This document shows positions 53,557-64,000 of a stretch of DNA of 64,000 nucleotides, piece by piece. Origin of the DNA: Stenocarpella maydis (lineage: Eukaryota; Ascomycota; Sordariomycetes; Diaporthales; Diaporthaceae); the NCBI GenBank assembly GCA_002270565.1, contig NQMI01000058.1, positions 124,001-188,000 on the forward strand, read 5' to 3'. The position numbers and the translations under genes were made by a program. Below the pieces are notes generated by a model, which was not told where the DNA came from, ran no database searches, and saw only the letters and a program-made list of their open reading frames with translations. The number at the start of each line of letters is the position of its first letter. The stretch's first letter is position 1.

Positions 53557-54428
53557 CGCTTAATAGCGTGGTGTGTGCTATCTGTTGGGGTGTGTGTAAT
53601 ACCCATATTATTCTGGATATGGATGACCGACACTGTCACTGGCATGCACTCTACTGACACCGAACTTAGAAATTAAGAATAAGAAGGGCGAGAATATTGT
53701 TCAACTCATCTATGAAGGAATATATTGAATGTGATTGATATGCATGCTTGAATATGTGGCATACTTGCAGCTGAAAAAAGTATTGCATCATGAGTGAGGC
53801 TGGCCGCACACCCGGACAGATTCCCATTTCCCCGAGCACAGAACGATATGCAACTACCACATTCGGCGAGTTTGAAGCTACCCTACAGATTCCAAAACTT
53901 GGAATAGTTTGAGAACACCAAGGACACGTGACTGCTGGCTCAAGGCCCCTCCGGCCTTAGTAACTGCCATTCACTATGTCGAGTTCATGGCGCAGTCCGT
54001 GGGGGGCAAAATCAGGCGATGAGGACTAACGGAATTGTCCGATATTTACATCTGCCCGAGCCAATTAGCGTGTATCGTGCCTTCACATGTGTATTACATG
54101 AAGTTATTAATTGGCATGCGATCGCCAGTCAACAGACCAGTCCGTGCGATGACGTCGATGGCGATTTTGGTTCTTCAGCCTTGCGCCAGACCCACGCATC
54201 GACGTTTGTTCTTTTTCTCTTATCATCAATCGAGCTCCAGTCAACCTTCTCCCGGTTCGCCACGGGTTATATAGGACCTCACATGTTACCAACGAAATAG
54301 CAACATCTGCTCGCAAAAACCCATCTCCGCCGACTTGTTCTCTAAGGACTGCTAAAATACAGAATGAGGTCGCAGGATATCTCACGCCAACAGTAACCCT
54401 GGCACTCATGAAAATTCGATTATCACCG
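53557..54428. other. intergenic, no supported gene
   Basis: Short frames only. Lies upstream of the decayed receptor. Confidence 0.45.
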
Positions 54429-55940
54429 TGCCCCTCATAGTCACCTCTTTCGTCTTCCCTGTACTGTCAGCTGCCTCGATATATCTCCGCCGGACTGCCA
54501 AGCGAAGGGTACGCCAGCCTTACCACGCAGATGACTGGTGGGTAGTCGCAACCTGGGTTTGTGAAGCCTGTTTTGAGAACCATCATATCGAATGCTTTGA
54601 GGGACACTAACCGTAGCCAGATTCTGACTTTGCCGCTGTCTGTCGTATTCTGGATATTCGCCGCAAAGTCTGAGTCAACACCTACCACATTGACCCCGTT
54701 CAAGGCATATTTGACTCCCTAACTGTATGTGAACAGACCCAGAAAGCACATCACGTCAGCAAAAGAGCAGGGGAGACTGATAGTTCACACTGACTTTCCA
54801 TAGGCCGTATATCTCACATCTTGTTTCTTTCAGTTTCCTCTAGCGTCTATGAAGATATCGGTTTTGCTTTTCTACAAACGGATTTTTGAAATCTCCAGGA
54901 AGCTAAGCGTCTGTGTTTGGGTTGCCATTAGTGTCGCTGTTGTATGGAGCGTTGTATTCACTGCAGTGAGTACCTTATTTGCTAATAATTCAACAGCAAA
55001 CATCAGTTATTCTACGCTTGTGGTTGAGGCATTTGAGTAAAGTACCCACTGATACATTTCCCTCACATCTTCATTACGTGTGTGGATCCGGTATCTAAAG
55101 TGTTGCACGGAGCCCGGATCCGATATAACACGAAAGCCATCGTTTTCGCGCAGGCGGGAAGCAGTATCGCGCTTGATATTATTGTCCTGTGCTTCCCCCT
55201 GCCCATCATTTCCCGCATGCTTCTATCGACGCGGAAGAAGATCATGATCTTCGCTATATTCTAGCTTGGCGCATTGTAAGCAAATCCACCGGGAGTATCT
55301 TTCACAGCCCAGTGCACACGGTTGCTGATCATTTTCACAGTTGTTGCATTGTAGCTGCTGTACGCATGTATCTTTTTAATAAGAGTCAAGACTGGTATGC
55401 CCTGTCGCCCGAAACTCTTCGTGAGTCCGCCATCGTCTTTGGAATACCCGAAAGAGGCAGCTGATGATTGTGCCCCGAACAACAGACAGCCAATCGACCA
55501 TGTTCATTTTCGTTCTCACCGAACCTAGTTGTTCCATCATCGCTGCATGCCTACCGTGCTACGGGCCTTTTTTGGGGAAAGCAAGGACCGGCACGGCCGA
55601 GCCAAATCCCAACATCGAGCGCTTCTTATTATCATACACCCACATCCAGGATTCAACTAAGGGCACCTGGCCTAGCAGCAGGAATAGATTTTGGTGGGGT
55701 AGGAAATCACGCTCTCCGGTCGAGAAAAGGTTCTCATATCGGTTACCAGGCCAGACTCATTATAACAAGGTGCGGTGTGTCGGCGCAAGTGGTATGCAGG
55801 TCGAGATTCTGCCTCTGAGTCGTGAGACAGCCCTCGATGCCAGTGCAGGTGATGCGTGGTGTCTGAAACACCAGGATGCTATTCACTGGAAGTACTATTC
55901 TAAGATGCGTTTAGTGGAGGGCTCGTCGGTATGTCTTTGA
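54429..55940 (+). pseudogene. rhodopsin-domain (Pth11-like) receptor, decayed
   Basis: Pieces appear in the right order for a fungal rhodopsin-domain protein. TM1 is LIVTSFVFPVLSAASIYLRR with HADDWWVVATW. TM3 follows an intron acceptor (FPLASMKISVLLFYKRIFEI), and TM4 is VWVAISVAVVWSVVF. TM5 is SSIALDIIVLCFPLPIISRM and the final helix is EPSCSIIAACLPCYGPFL, with a charged tail to the stop at 55938-55940. No ATG precedes TM1 in frame, a stop follows KIMIFAIF at about 55262, and TM6 has to be read in several frames. It is the most decayed of the three receptor-type genes in the window and on the opposite strand to the other two. Confidence 0.68.
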
Positions 55941-56759
55941 GACATGTCGGGCCAAGTCGGCGCAGACGAAACAAAATATATAGAATACACAGTTTCACAT
56001 CCACCCCTGCCTCAACAAGACTGCCTCAACAAGATAGACAATTTGAGTTCCATCATTGAACGACGATTCATGGAATTCCCATAAATTTGGCATAATCTTT
56101 GGATAACGAGCACTTCAGATTGCCATGCGTATGTGGTCTCCGCCCGACTAGGCTAGCAAAACTCGGAAAGTCCGACCCCTTTATACCAGTCTGCACCGTT
56201 TGGGGCTCTTTGGGTAACAAGTCCAAGGATTCTCTAGTCTTTCATACCAGATGGAAAGCCCCTACCGGGAACCTCAGAGCCATTTGTCTAATATTCAAGT
56301 ATTGTAGCTTAAATAGGCGTTACGGCGGTCTACCTTTATCACTCGCTGCGCTCGCTCCTCCGACAAACCCCCTCCGCGCCACCCAGTAGGGCCTTGACAT
56401 GCCCAAACAAAGACCCTCCTTCTTGAGGCAGCCCGTCCCTCTAGGTTAGGCTTCCTCAATAAACCTATCAGCATGCAGAAATTATTACCAATCAGACGAC
56501 AAGAATTCTAGCAAACCGTCTGGGCGTGTAATGTGTCAAAATCTCGTTCGTAGACTATTCTAGACCAATAGCATAGGGTAATCGACGCTGGAAACGATGC
56601 CAGACCCCAAGTCCCCCTTTGTGGAGAGGAGACAAGTATGGCTTAACCAAACCGTAAGTCCTTTGGCTCAGCATAATCCAAGAAGAAAGGAAACACAACG
56701 CTGGTGTGTCCCGATGTCCATTGTAGCATGATTTCCGCCTCATGTAAGCAGGTACGCAT
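55941..56759. other. intergenic, no supported gene
   Basis: A tandem CTGCCTCAACAAGA doublet lies at about 56009-56036. Nothing else recognised. Confidence 0.45.
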
Positions 56760-57915
56760 AACGCGTTCACTCTTTCCAACCAGCCTACTCGTCCCAGCCG
56801 TCCTGGCCGTGCGGCCGTTCCTCGAGGAGCCAGGCACGGGGCTCGAGACGTACCTGTTCAGCATCAACCACACCGATGGCGGACTGCCTCAGCTCCAGGC
56901 ATTCGACGCATTCCTGACTTCGGTTGGGCTGCCCGCCACTACTTTAACAACCAGCAGTACTCATACTACCGTACGGGAAGCGGCGGCGAATGGTCCTATC
57001 GCAACGTCCTCGATATCTGGAGTCAAGTCAAGTTCAGGCCCCGCCAGCTAAACGATGTTTCCAAGCTCAACGAGACGCTCCCTACCACCTCTATAGGCTA
57101 CAACTTCTCAGCACCGTTCCTCGTCTCGCCCGCAGCCTACGCTGGCCACGGGGACCCAGAGCGTGGGGAGCTCAACTTTGTCGACGCCAATGCCGCCGAG
57201 GAGACTCTCTACGTCGCGGCCCTCTACACCAACAAGGCGACTGAGGAATATAAAGGCCCAGAAGCGAAATGGCACCCTGAACGGCCACCAGGTCATCTCC
57301 CAATAAATCTGCCCCAATGTCAACTTGAGCGTGACCTGGGACACCATGGCCCTTTCCGAGGCTGCCGGCGTCAGGGCCTTCGTCTGGACCATTGATGCCC
57401 CCGAAGACCCCACGCGCCACCTTGGAGCCCGCTACGAGTCCGCCAACCTGAACAGTGTCACATCTGCACTGACATGGGACCCGTACGACGAGATTCGTAA
57501 CCATACGAAGCTGCCTATCACCCCCAAGGGAATTGGTACCGTCGAGGACGCGCTACTGGCCATTGAGAAGGGCACACCTGCTATCTGGATTAGCTACCAC
57601 GGCAGCCGCCAGCTGGACCACAGCCCATCGTCGCTCGAGATTGCCTCCGAGATTCACCGCAATGCGCTGCAAGCGTTCGCCACTGTGGGTCTCATGGCCG
57701 ATTCCGGAATCCCGTACGGTACGGTACTGACGTCCTAAAGCTACTTGCTTTTGGTGTCAAGATAGCTGGTATGGGCCGGCCCTTCATGTTCGCCAACATG
57801 TTCGGTGTCGATGGGGTGCGGAAGGTGATCCAGATCCTTCAGAATGAGACTAACCAGGACGGTGCCGAGGCCGGCGTGACTGACCTGCGCAACGTGAGCA
57901 GCAAGCTGGTAAGGG
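56760..57915 (+). pseudogene. FMN-dependent alpha-hydroxyacid oxidase/dehydrogenase, decayed
   Basis: A secretory-type leader (SLLVPAVLAVRPFLEEPGTG) precedes GWAARHYFNNQQYSYYRTGS, EWSYRNVLDIWSQVKFRPRQ and SAPFLVSPAAYAGHGDPERG, the N-terminal half of an FMN alpha-hydroxyacid enzyme (lactate oxidase/cytochrome b2 family). Then come VRAFVWTIDAP and ISYHGSRQLDHSPSSLEI; the latter holds the active-site His followed by Arg, although the usual NHG is YHG. The last part is LLAFGVKIAGMGRPFMFANM and GVRKVIQILQNE. Frame breaks lie near 56930, near 57250-57305 (with a stop) and near 57718, where GGTACG is followed by a second GTAC, shifting DVLKLLAFG out of frame. An intact enzyme would oxidise a 2-hydroxyacid using FMN, probably extracellularly. 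Confidence 0.78.
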
Positions 57916-59473
57916 CTTCTCGAATCTCTCTCAATTCATTTATGTGACATTTGGCCGACGTTCTCATCCATAGATCAATGCTCGTGCACTTGAGCACAAT
58001 GTTTTCCTTCTGGACGAGTGAATATCAAACAATTATGAAAATGTTGACAAAGACACTGGCTCTATCGTGAATATGGTTGAAACTCGTCGTCTTCGAATGG
58101 CAGAATGACTTGGTCATAAGAGAACATGGACTGGTCGCCACCTGGAGGCAGATCGGCGCAGCATTTACGTTCCTTCCCAGATATTCGCCCAGTATTCTAC
58201 GACTACTTCGGTTCTATTGCGGTCATTGTTCCACGTGTTACCGTTGCCGTGATGTTGAGTCCATATGCAGAAATATTTACGGATATGGAACTCCATAACC
58301 CATGCTTTTTCTGAATCTAGATGCGAGGTTTCCAAACTCAAGTCCATATGATCATGCTGTTCAACAGCACTCCCTGCATCCCAAATAACTTCTTGTTATC
58401 TGGAACCATACCAAAGAGGACACAGAAAACAGTTGGCCGTGAAGGAATACCGGATTGGATCATTAAATTCTTCAGCCAATTAAGCCCATCAGATATCATG
58501 CTCATCCCACACTGGTTTCCTCCCAGAAACCCAACAGGCATTGGCTGCTTTATCCACATAACCTCACCCTGCACAATGCCAGTGTTCCTAATACTTTAGT
58601 ATAAGTAGTAATGATAATGAAGAGGTAACGTTTTTTATAATAGTAAAATGACGGTTAAATATAATGTATTATTTATAAGGATATTAGCTTTTTTAAAGAG
58701 TATGTAAGCAAGGTGAATTGGCGTCTGTGCTTGTGGAGTAGTTTTACAGCTTGGCCTAAGCCCCTTAATAAATCCACAAACCCGAGCGGAATATAGGTGT
58801 GGTGTGTTCAAGCTGGCCTCCACAATGAAGCATGGCTGGCCGGAAAATGCACCCAATTCGAACTTTGCCAAGCTCCTAGTGCGCCGTCTAAGTGGCCCCA
58901 GGAGATCCAAAAAGGCAAAGACAGCCGTCTTGTCCTCTTGGACTTGTACCACATCACCAAGCATTGCAGGTGATGGAAAAATTGGACTTCTCGTGGCTGG
59001 GACTGAACGAACCGTCAAATGGTTGGTAAATCTTCAGTAAAATATTATGCTTGAAATATCTGAAGATGTTATTCCCTATATTTCCCCCATCTACCTTCTT
59101 ATATCCAACTCGCTTCGCATTCAACTTGGCCGGACAGTCAGTGTCCAGACTCCTGAGATGTTCTGATTCGGAACCACCCTTCCGCTGTCAGTGTTGGGGT
59201 TTGATGGTGTGGATATCCACAGCCACAATACGGGACAGGGATCTCCGGCTTACTCTGTAAATATTCCGTGGCGCGCTTATGACTTATAGAGACACCAGGA
59301 ATACTGAGGTATAAAAGCATGGAGTCGAATTTCTTTGTATTAAGTGATGCTCTGTTGAGTTCAACGAAAGGCGTGTTTCCGATCGCTCGTTTTTTTTTGC
59401 CTTCTGGGTATTTTTTGTTCCGGGCGCAGTCCTCTGGGAATCGAGAGAGCTACTTGCCAGAGGTCTTCTCAGG
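57916..59473. other. intergenic, promoter region of the GH43 gene at its right end
   Basis: Frames at 58.3-59.0 kb on both strands are not recognisable. An AT-rich patch lies at about 58600-58700. A GTATAAAAG box lies at 59309-59317. Confidence 0.45.
59310..59317 (+). promoter_or_regulatory. TATA box of the GH43 gene
   Basis: TATAAAAG, 157 bp upstream of the ATG at 59474, leaving a 5' UTR of roughly 120 bp. Confidence 0.5.
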
Positions 59474-60430
59474 ATGGCACACATGTTGAAGAGGTTCTGT
59501 GGCGGCATGTTTGCCCTCGCCTGCATTATATCGAGTGTGAGCGCGCAGTATCCCAACCCCGGCCGCGTTTCTGGCAGCACCACCGTTCACGACCCTAGCG
59601 TCATTAAGAGCTCAAGTGGCACCTACATTATGGCACACACGGGAGCCAACGTGGCACTCAAGACTTCTACCGACCGCACCGTCTGGCGGGACGCTGGCGC
59701 CGCGTTCCCAAACGGCGCGCCCTGGACGACGGCGTACACTGGTGGGGACAACAACTTGTGGGCTCCAGACATCTCCTTCCACAACGGGCAGTACTATATG
59801 TACTACTCCGCGTCAACTTTCGGCTCTCGCAAGTCGGCCATCTTCCTAGCCACGAGCCCGACTGCCGCCTCGGGTTCCTGGACCAACCAGGGCCTGGTCA
59901 TCGAGTCGTCCAATTCCAACGACTACAACGCCATTGACCCCAACCTCGTCGTTGACGCCTCGGGCAACTGGTGGCTTTCCTTCGGCTCATTTTGGACGGG
60001 CATCAAGATGATCTCGATCAATCCCAGCACCGGCAAGCGCTCTGGGACCAATCTGCTCTCCATCTCCCGCCGCACCACCAACGATGGCGCGGTGGAGGCT
60101 CCCTACATCACTCGTCGAGGCAACTACTACTACCTGTGGGTGGCTTTCGATAGATGCTGCGCCGGAGCCTCTAGCACCTACCGTACTATGGTTGGACGGT
60201 CTACCAGCATCACTGGCCCATACGTGGACCGCAATGGCGTGAGCATGACGAATGGAGGTGGTACCGAGGTGATGGCGAGCCATGGCTCAATCCACGGGCC
60301 AGGGCATCCGTCCATTTTCACTGACACAGACGCTGATGTCTTTGTGTACCATTACTACAACAATGCCGGGACTGCCCTCCTGGGCATCAACCTGATCAGG
60401 TGGGAATCGGACTGGCCCGTCATTTACTGA
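59474..60430 (+). CDS. GH43 arabinan endo-1,5-alpha-L-arabinosidase
   Basis: A single-exon gene of 318 residues. A signal peptide (about 1-24, cleaved near SVSA|QYPNPG) directs secretion; MLKRF at 59483 is an equally possible start. The five-bladed propeller of GH43 is evident. Asp40 in STTVHDPSVIK is the catalytic base, Asp155 in YNAIDPNLVVD the pKa modulator, and Glu208 in DGAVEAPYI the acid. Also diagnostic are NNLWAPDISFHNGQYYMYYS, GNWWLSFGSFWTGIKMI, CCAGASSTYRTMVGRS and SHGSIHGPGHPSIF. Known: such enzymes cut alpha-1,5-linked arabinan side chains of pectin outside the cell. The intact frame and all three acidic residues indicate an active enzyme. It fits a plant-associated or litter-degrading life style. 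Confidence 0.93.
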   Translation: MAHMLKRFCGGMFALACIISSVSAQYPNPGRVSGSTTVHDPSVIKSSSGTYIMAHTGANVALKTSTDRTVWRDAGAAFPNGAPWTTAYTGGDNNLWAPDISFHNGQYYMYYSASTFGSRKSAIFLATSPTAASGSWTNQGLVIESSNSNDYNAIDPNLVVDASGNWWLSFGSFWTGIKMISINPSTGKRSGTNLLSISRRTTNDGAVEAPYITRRGNYYYLWVAFDRCCAGASSTYRTMVGRSTSITGPYVDRNGVSMTNGGGTEVMASHGSIHGPGHPSIFTDTDADVFVYHYYNNAGTALLGINLIRWESDWPVIY

Positions 60431-60590
60431 TTTCCCTCAATGTTGGATTCACCGGATGAAATGTACATATTTATAAAGAGAGTCCGTCGGGACTAGACTA
60501 AGGAATTGAATTTTTCCAGTCCACCACTCTGTTGCGGCAGTATCTCAGTACCTACCGTACCGGGGTTATATGGACTTCGGCAACAGTTGT

Positions 60591-60952
60591 TTCCTAGAAT
60601 TAATAATTATATTTTTCGCAATGGTTCCTCCTTTAGCATCAAATAGTCCTTAGCTTCTAATTAATTAGGTAAAAAGACTGTTAATAGCTTTAGGATAAGG
60701 ACTAATTAAGAAGGAATTGCTTTTTAATTCTTTCTTCTATATAAATAAACGTAGTATTAGAAGAATCCTACTTTTTAAATCTTTCTTTACTACTTTCTTT
60801 AAATTTTTATTTCTCTCCCTTCTCTATATGTATTCAAAGATCCTCTGGTATGCTTTCCTTTTCTTCCTCTTTCTTTATAATTAAAGAGCTAATTAGAAGC
60901 TAGGGATCTAAAGGAGGAACTATTACTTCTTAAAGAATTATTAATTCTAGGA
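60591..60952. repeat. AT-rich inverted-repeat element (MITE-like)
   Basis: CCTAGAATTAATAATT near 60593 recurs inverted near 60950. Further inward GTTCCTCCTTTAG and AGCTTCTAATTA on the left also recur inverted on the right, in the same order, over about 70 bp per arm. The interior (about 200 bp) is T/A-rich without an ORF. A non-autonomous DNA transposon is likely. It lies 160 bp downstream of the GH43 stop. Confidence 0.7.
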
Positions 60953-62475
60953 CTTTAATTGGCCCCTTAGGGCAACCGTTGCTAAAACCCATAGAGCCCC
61001 GGTCCGGTACGTAGTAGACTGCTCAACAGGCAAACCCCAACGAATTGCTTTCAATCTCAAATTTCAAGTCAAAAATGTCAGCGCGCTTGACACCTTCACT
61101 GCGCCGGCAATGCAGATAAAGCACAACATAATCCTCGTGGTTCTGAACTCGGAACATGATCTTATGATGGTCTAAATATTTCAAACCCGGGAGAAAACAA
61201 ATCCTGATGTGATAGAATTGATGGAGACTGAAGTCTACAGCCGGCGCTGCACGTTGTCCACCTTATCGATCTCCGATTCTTCAGGCTCTCAGTCGACAAC
61301 TTCCTCCAAAATGGCCCGGCTATCTTTGCTGGCCTTGAAATTGGCCTTCTTTAATTTCCATATCTCCAGATGTCGCTTTCGACCTCAGGGCTCACTCCTC
61401 AAATTTGGTAACCACATGTGAAGATTAGTAGCGACACAAAGGCCAATGCAAGCCATCCGTAAAAGTTGTTGAATATAAGCAGAGTTAATAGTGATATGTA
61501 ATAGGTGCTGGCGTTATAGCAGTGCAGCAAGTGATTATTTCAGATAGAAGGTACAACCAAATCTGGCCTTTCTTCCCTCCCTTTCTTACCTTAGAGCTAA
61601 TACGTCCTTTTACAAATATAGCACCACCCGCGCCCTGCGCCCTAGGCATAGGTATTTAGCGCATTCCTTTCCGTGCCTATCTATTCCTGTCTTATCCCTG
61701 AGCTACTGTGACCCTCCTCGGCAATACCATAGCCGCGCTGAAGCTCTGCGTAAACCTAGGTGCATACTTGCTCCGGAAAATATCTAACGCGACAATATCT
61801 TGCATTGTTCTCAGTTCTCTCGATGGGTTATAAGGGGAGCGATTACGTTTGAAATCAGGAAAGCCGCAAATTCGACAAGAACACGTTAGCTATAATTGTA
61901 GTTTATCTCACACTTAGGCTACGCCGCTTGGCAATACAAAATGTTCTCGTCGCCCTTCGTTTGTACCACCCTCCAAAAATTTCTCCAATGATCTTACAGA
62001 AGAATTTGTTCAGGTTGCTCTATGTCTGCTTCTCAGGTTCCATTCACCACAAGGGATCCTGCAGAATGCCATGGTGCATATACATGTATCCATACAATCC
62101 AGAACAGTCTGGGGGCTAGCGCAATCACTCGGGCAATCGCGCACGCAGTGTTCATGAAAATTTTTAACCAACTCCTCCTCTTTCAGAAGACATAGGTAGC
62201 TATTATGGTAGCCTCGAGAATAAAACAGATCAGCTTGCGACACTGTGAAGCGTTGAACCTTGCAACTGAAAAATGCGAACGCAGTTAGTGGGCTAGCTAA
62301 GGCCCGTCCACTATCCAAGAATATGCCATGATGCCACTCTTAAGGGTCATCATCCTAGTTTTACCTACGTTGGAGTCCATTGTAAAGCGAACAATAATCC
62401 TGAATCGGCGACGCCATATTGGTAGAATTAATTTGCGTTTCGCAAGTAGATAGATAGAAGCTAAAGGGTTCATAA
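60953..62475. other. intergenic, no supported gene
   Basis: Only short frames. A Cys-rich 102-codon frame on the minus strand (62010-62318) has no signal peptide and is not supported. Confidence 0.45.
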
Positions 62476-63619
62476 TCACAGTAGAGCTAAAGCACTCCCA
62501 GCCCCAGCTGCCATCGTCAGGTTCAGGCCTACAGTCAAATTCCCCAAGACAGATCCTGTCAGCCAGTCACCGACAAAGCCATTCACCTCCTCTGGCTTCT
62601 CCCACATTATCCAGTGGCCGCCATCCGCCTCGCCCCTGGACAGACTGTCGAAGTACGCCTCCATCCCCGTCGAAAGCACAGGCGGCAGAGCCGGGTCCTG
62701 CGTCCCGCCGATGTACAGCCCCGGCTGCGCGAACTTGGCCGTGTACGCAGCCCCATCGGGCACAAATACCTTCTCATCCTCCCAGTTCAGCTCCCCTGTG
62801 CGGTACCAGTTGAGCGTACGGTTAAAGGGATTAGCGAGGTACGTCTCGACGTAGAAATCCAGCTCTCCTGCGCTCAAAAGAGGCGTGTCCTGCGTGACCT
62901 CGTCGAGCAGCTCAAACGTGAACCCGTCGCCGCTTGAGTTGAAGGCCGAGCCTCCGCCGGGGAGCGTCGCCCCGTAGATGGTATTCAGGACCTGACGCAC
63001 GCGCGTGGCGTTCTGCGCACCCACGGGTCCAATGTAGTCCTGGACTGCGTCCGTACGAAAAGAAAGCTGGTAGTGCAGCGTGGGGAGGGCAGTGGCCTGG
63101 TCGATATAGGTGGCCCGCGGAGCGGCGAACGGCGTACTAATTACGAAGAAGGCCGCGACCAGATCTGGGTGCCAGAGGGCCGCGCGGTAGACCACTGCTG
63201 CGCCCCAGTCGTGTCCGCCTAGGATAATACGCGAAAGTCCAAGGTGGCTGGCAAGCGCGGCGATGTCATCCGAGGCGCGTTTGAAAGTGCTGGTTATGGT
63301 GGTCAGTTCTCGTTTGGCCTTCGCAGTTTCCAGCCTGTCGTTTTGTAGATGGATTGACTCACTAGAAGTTCAAGTCCTCGGGTGCATCTGTGCCACCGTA
63401 CCCCATCATGTCTGGGGCGATTACCCGAAGGCCCTTGGATACAAGGAAGGGGATCTGGTTCCTCCATCCCAATGACAAGTCTGGCCATCCGTGGATCAGA
63501 AAGATTGTCCCAGCTACTTTGCCCGACGCCGGCTCTGCGACGATGTAGTTGTACTTGACGCCATTGAGCGTGGCGGTCTGGTATTTGAATCCAGGGTCAT
63601 TGGTGGTGGCCACTTCCAT
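62476..63619 (-). CDS. epoxide hydrolase-type alpha/beta hydrolase
   Basis: Two exons (63619-63363 and 63289-62476; 73 bp intron GTGAGT...CCAG) give 356 residues, joining as DAPEDLNFY|TFKRASDDI. The oxyanion-hole motif HGWPDLSLGW and the nucleophile elbow GGHDWGA (Asp nucleophile) identify the epoxide-hydrolase/haloalkane-dehalogenase branch. A cap region follows (PTLHYQLSFRTDAVQDYIGP, with a Tyr candidate for epoxide binding). The catalytic His is in GGHWIMWEKPEEVN near the C-terminus. A hydrophobic C-terminal tail (VGLNLTMAAGAGSALALL) is unusual for soluble members and could be a membrane or GPI-type signal. Known: these enzymes open epoxides to diols. The start MEVATTNDPGF fits the family. 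Confidence 0.88.
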
Positions 63620-64000
63620 CTTGGGCGTAAGAAACGAGAGTGAATGCAGTTAGTGCTGCTGTTGGCCGCAAGGAAACGAGAGTGGATGCAGTTGGTGCTG
63701 GTGTTGAAGCGAAAAACACTCCTAGCCTTACGATGGGAGAAACGTCGACATTTTGTAGCCCGTCGCGCGAGTGGGCAACTACGAACTAGGTAGTAGTCAT
63801 TGCGGAGCACTGGTTCATTCAGAAGTGTCATCCCATGTTTAGATAGTAGACCCCTATTTCATTCAGCCTCTTGATGCTTGGCCGCAGGGTGAAATAGGGA
63901 TATTACAATGCTCGTGGTGGCAATGGCATAACTACGCCTGATTCGCTAAGGCTTTGAGCCAGGTTGGTAGATATTTCTGACTCGTGAGCAGTGCGACAAA
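63620..64000. other. upstream region of the hydrolase gene
   Basis: Contains a 42 bp-period duplication just before the ATG. The window ends without another gene start. Confidence 0.45.
63631..63706. repeat. two-copy 34 bp tandem duplication
   Basis: GAAACGAGAGTGAATGCAGT... at 63631-63664 recurs at 63673-63706 with 31 of 34 bases identical. It lies 12 bp upstream of the hydrolase start codon, so it is probably in the 5' UTR or core promoter. Confidence 0.8.

Noticed and set aside
62010..62318. Cys-rich 102-codon frame on the minus strand
   Set aside because: It lacks a signal peptide, a good start context and any recognisable spacing of cysteines; a chance frame is more likely.
1..64000. 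Starship-type giant element or CRISPR array
   Set aside because: No DUF3435 tyrosine recombinase, no element-scale direct repeats and no regular repeat-spacer pattern were seen.

Overview
This window comes from a filamentous ascomycete (Pezizomycotina; a Sordariomycete would fit, species not identifiable). The reasons are short 55-120 bp GT-AG introns with fungal splice signals, a set of recognisably fungal genes (PHO88, RAD14/XPA, OLE1-type desaturase, Pth11-like rhodopsin-domain receptors, HET domain, LovC-like trans-enoyl reductase), and transposon relics carrying C-to-T/G-to-A changes typical of repeat-induced point mutation (RIP). Exon boundaries given here were read from splice signals and frame continuity, not from transcripts.

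Layout. 1-8.3 kb: gene-poor and transposon-rich, with a decayed P450 cut by a repeat and a 3.0 kb Mutator-like (MULE) relic. 8.3-12.3 kb: a C2H2-NYN protein with a mitochondrial-type leader and an intact rhodopsin-domain receptor. 14.1-22.0 kb: a very small secreted-type peptide, then two divergently oriented kinase-like genes. Both are decayed, and the rightward one reads as a kinase-HET fusion of the type expected in non-self recognition. 22.5-31 kb: mostly conserved genes (methyltransferase-like, PHO88, RAD14, a DUF7730/F-box-like protein). 31-36 kb: a decayed receptor and a second MULE with 47 bp inverted ends and an 8 bp target duplication. 36.4-42.3 kb: trans-enoyl reductase, a 681 bp inverted-repeat element holding only one small Cys-rich ORF, an acyl-CoA thioesterase-like protein, an SRPK-like kinase and a fascin-like beta-trefoil protein. 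43.4-46.7 kb: a RIP-degraded Copia retrotransposon containing a younger, undegraded solo LTR. 47-51.7 kb: a membrane-anchored paralogue of the beta-trefoil protein, an SDR and the stearoyl-CoA desaturase. 52.8-60.4 kb: a long palindromic repeat element, a decayed receptor, a decayed FMN alpha-hydroxyacid oxidase and an intact GH43 arabinanase. 60.6-64 kb: an AT-rich inverted-repeat element and an epoxide hydrolase.

The conserved housekeeping genes have clean frames, whereas the receptor, kinase/HET, P450 and FMN-oxidase genes carry several frameshifts and stops. The accessory gene set therefore looks truly decayed rather than badly sequenced. The items I consider most novel are the 681 bp single-ORF inverted-repeat element (37644-38324), the kinase-HET locus, and the soluble/membrane-anchored beta-trefoil pair either side of the Copia element.
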